NCBI RefSeq assembly: GCF_000333275.1
Contig: NZ_BACU01000649.1
Location: 5,690 to 40,761, forward strand
Source: Azospirillum sp. B4
Lineage (GTDB): Bacteria > Pseudomonadota > Alphaproteobacteria > Azospirillales > Azospirillaceae
Direction: 5' to 3'
DNA length: 35,072 bases
The position numbers and the translations under genes were made by a program. Numbering within the stretch: position 1 is the first letter of the stretch; each line of letters begins with the position of its first letter. Shown in pieces: positions 34,617 to 35,072 of the stretch. The notes beneath the pieces are model-generated. The model was given only the letters and a program-made list of their open reading frames with translations. It was not told where the DNA came from and searched no databases.

Positions 34617-34772
34617 TCGCCCAAAGGGGCGGTCCGTCCCCCGGCTACGCGCCTGAGAGGTCGAGCCTCCGCTGAACAACGTGTTGCATTCGAATTCACC
34701 CTGGGTAGGATGCCCGGAAGTGCGCCTGCATTCGGATGCAAGCGCCTTGACCGCCCAGGGGGAGAAGACCGC

Positions 34773-35072
34773 ATGGACCGTAGCGGCAAGATCGCCATCG
34801 TCGGCACCGGGCTGGTGGGGAGCGGCTGGGCCATCGTCTTCGCCCGCGCCGGCTTGCCCGTCGCCCTCTACGACTCGGCACCGGGAGCGGCTGAGCGGGC
34901 GCGCGGGCTGATCAGCGACCGGCTGCTCGACCTTCAGGCCGCCACCCTGATCGGCGAGCCCGCCTCGATCCTGGCCCGCATCTCCGTCGCGGCCAGCCTC
35001 GCGGAGGCGCTGGACGGTGCCGTCTATGTGCAGGAAAGCGTGCGGAGCGCGTCGACGTCAAGACGGCGCTGA
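34773..35072 (+). pseudogene. 3-hydroxyacyl-CoA dehydrogenase family gene, 5' part, with a frameshift near the window end
   Basis: The N-terminal NAD-binding domain of the 3-hydroxyacyl-CoA dehydrogenase/lambda-crystallin family: KIAIVGTGLVGSGWAIVFAR (6-25, GxGxxG) then GLPVALYDSAPGAAERA. The family continues VQE-N/S-V-x-ERxDxKxALF. Here YVQESV is followed, in the original frame, by RSASTSRRR and a stop at 35070-35072. In the frame entered after 35044 the sequence reads ERVDVKTAL, exactly the expected continuation, so one base is missing at about 35043-35044. GGGGGAGAAG lies about 6 bases before ATG 34773. It may be a real pseudogene or a sequencing error; the rest lies beyond the window. Confidence 0.75.

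Noticed and set aside
34619..34680. GGCTACGCGCCTGAGAGG after recQ as a further copy of the dispersed element.
   Set aside because: Only the reverse complement of CTCAGGCGC matches; none of the hairpins or the CGCTGACG core is present.

Overview
The window is a GC-rich, gene-dense chromosomal stretch from an alphaproteobacterium. The protein sequences and gene order point to Rhodospirillales, most likely an Azospirillum/Nitrospirillum-type organism; this placement is inference from gene content, since no search could be run. Supporting signs are a DUF4167 gene close to prfA-prmC, an lptC-lptA-lptB-rpoN-hpf-ptsN cluster, a DUF1178 gene, a FzlA-like GST protein and an intracellular PHA depolymerase. 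I see no integrase, transposase, phage gene or CRISPR array. Almost everything is housekeeping, and the unusual content is mainly in the intergenic DNA.

Layout. 1-800: two near-identical tRNA-Leu(CAG) genes, each with its own promoter and downstream hairpin, in a 337-bp tandem duplication. 863-7330 (+): a short RNase D, then the LPS-export genes lptC-lptA-lptB with overlapping reading frames, then rpoN (sigma-54), hpf and ptsN. 7498-8511: a Nudix hydrolase converging on a GFA-family zinc protein. 8071-22399 is one long run of minus-strand genes, read from the right: lysC; a nitronate monooxygenase coupled to ptsP (EI-Ntr); a RodZ-like protein coupled to a GH39 glycosidase; ispG; prfA-prmC; DUF4167; leuC; GFA. 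22814-25050: ubiG with a small coiled-coil ORF, DUF1178, and a small methyltransferase. 25115-28509: poorly characterised envelope proteins (an exported Ala/Lys/Thr-rich protein, a membrane-anchored coiled-coil/SH3-like protein, a TPR protein) and an SDR-family epimerase. 28506-32149: a SIMPL-like exported protein, the FzlA-like GST, a GNAT acetyltransferase and phaZ. 32601 to the end: recQ and the start of a 3-hydroxyacyl-CoA dehydrogenase whose frame is broken 30 bases before the window ends.

How the genes relate. rpoN, ptsN and ptsP together give sigma-54 and two of the three nitrogen-PTS phosphorelay proteins; NPr is not in the window. PrmC methylates the GGQ glutamine of the release factor encoded by the overlapping prfA. 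LptA, LptB and LptC are parts of one LPS transporter. ispG and ubiG supply isoprenoid and quinone biosynthesis, and lysC and leuC supply amino acids.

Most interesting signals. (1) A dispersed intergenic element of about 110-125 bp occurs in three good copies and one degenerate copy. Its hairpin arms change in a compensatory way while the positions of the stems and the RGTC loop are kept. (2) The tRNA-Leu duplication includes promoter and hairpin. (3) A perfect 14-bp-arm palindrome lies just upstream of ptsN. (4) A leader hairpin before leuC resembles the hairpin after the RNase D gene. (5) A GH39 glycosidase is translationally coupled to the rodZ-like gene, and its signal peptide is built from a 12-bp tandem repeat. 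(6) A one-base deletion breaks the last gene.
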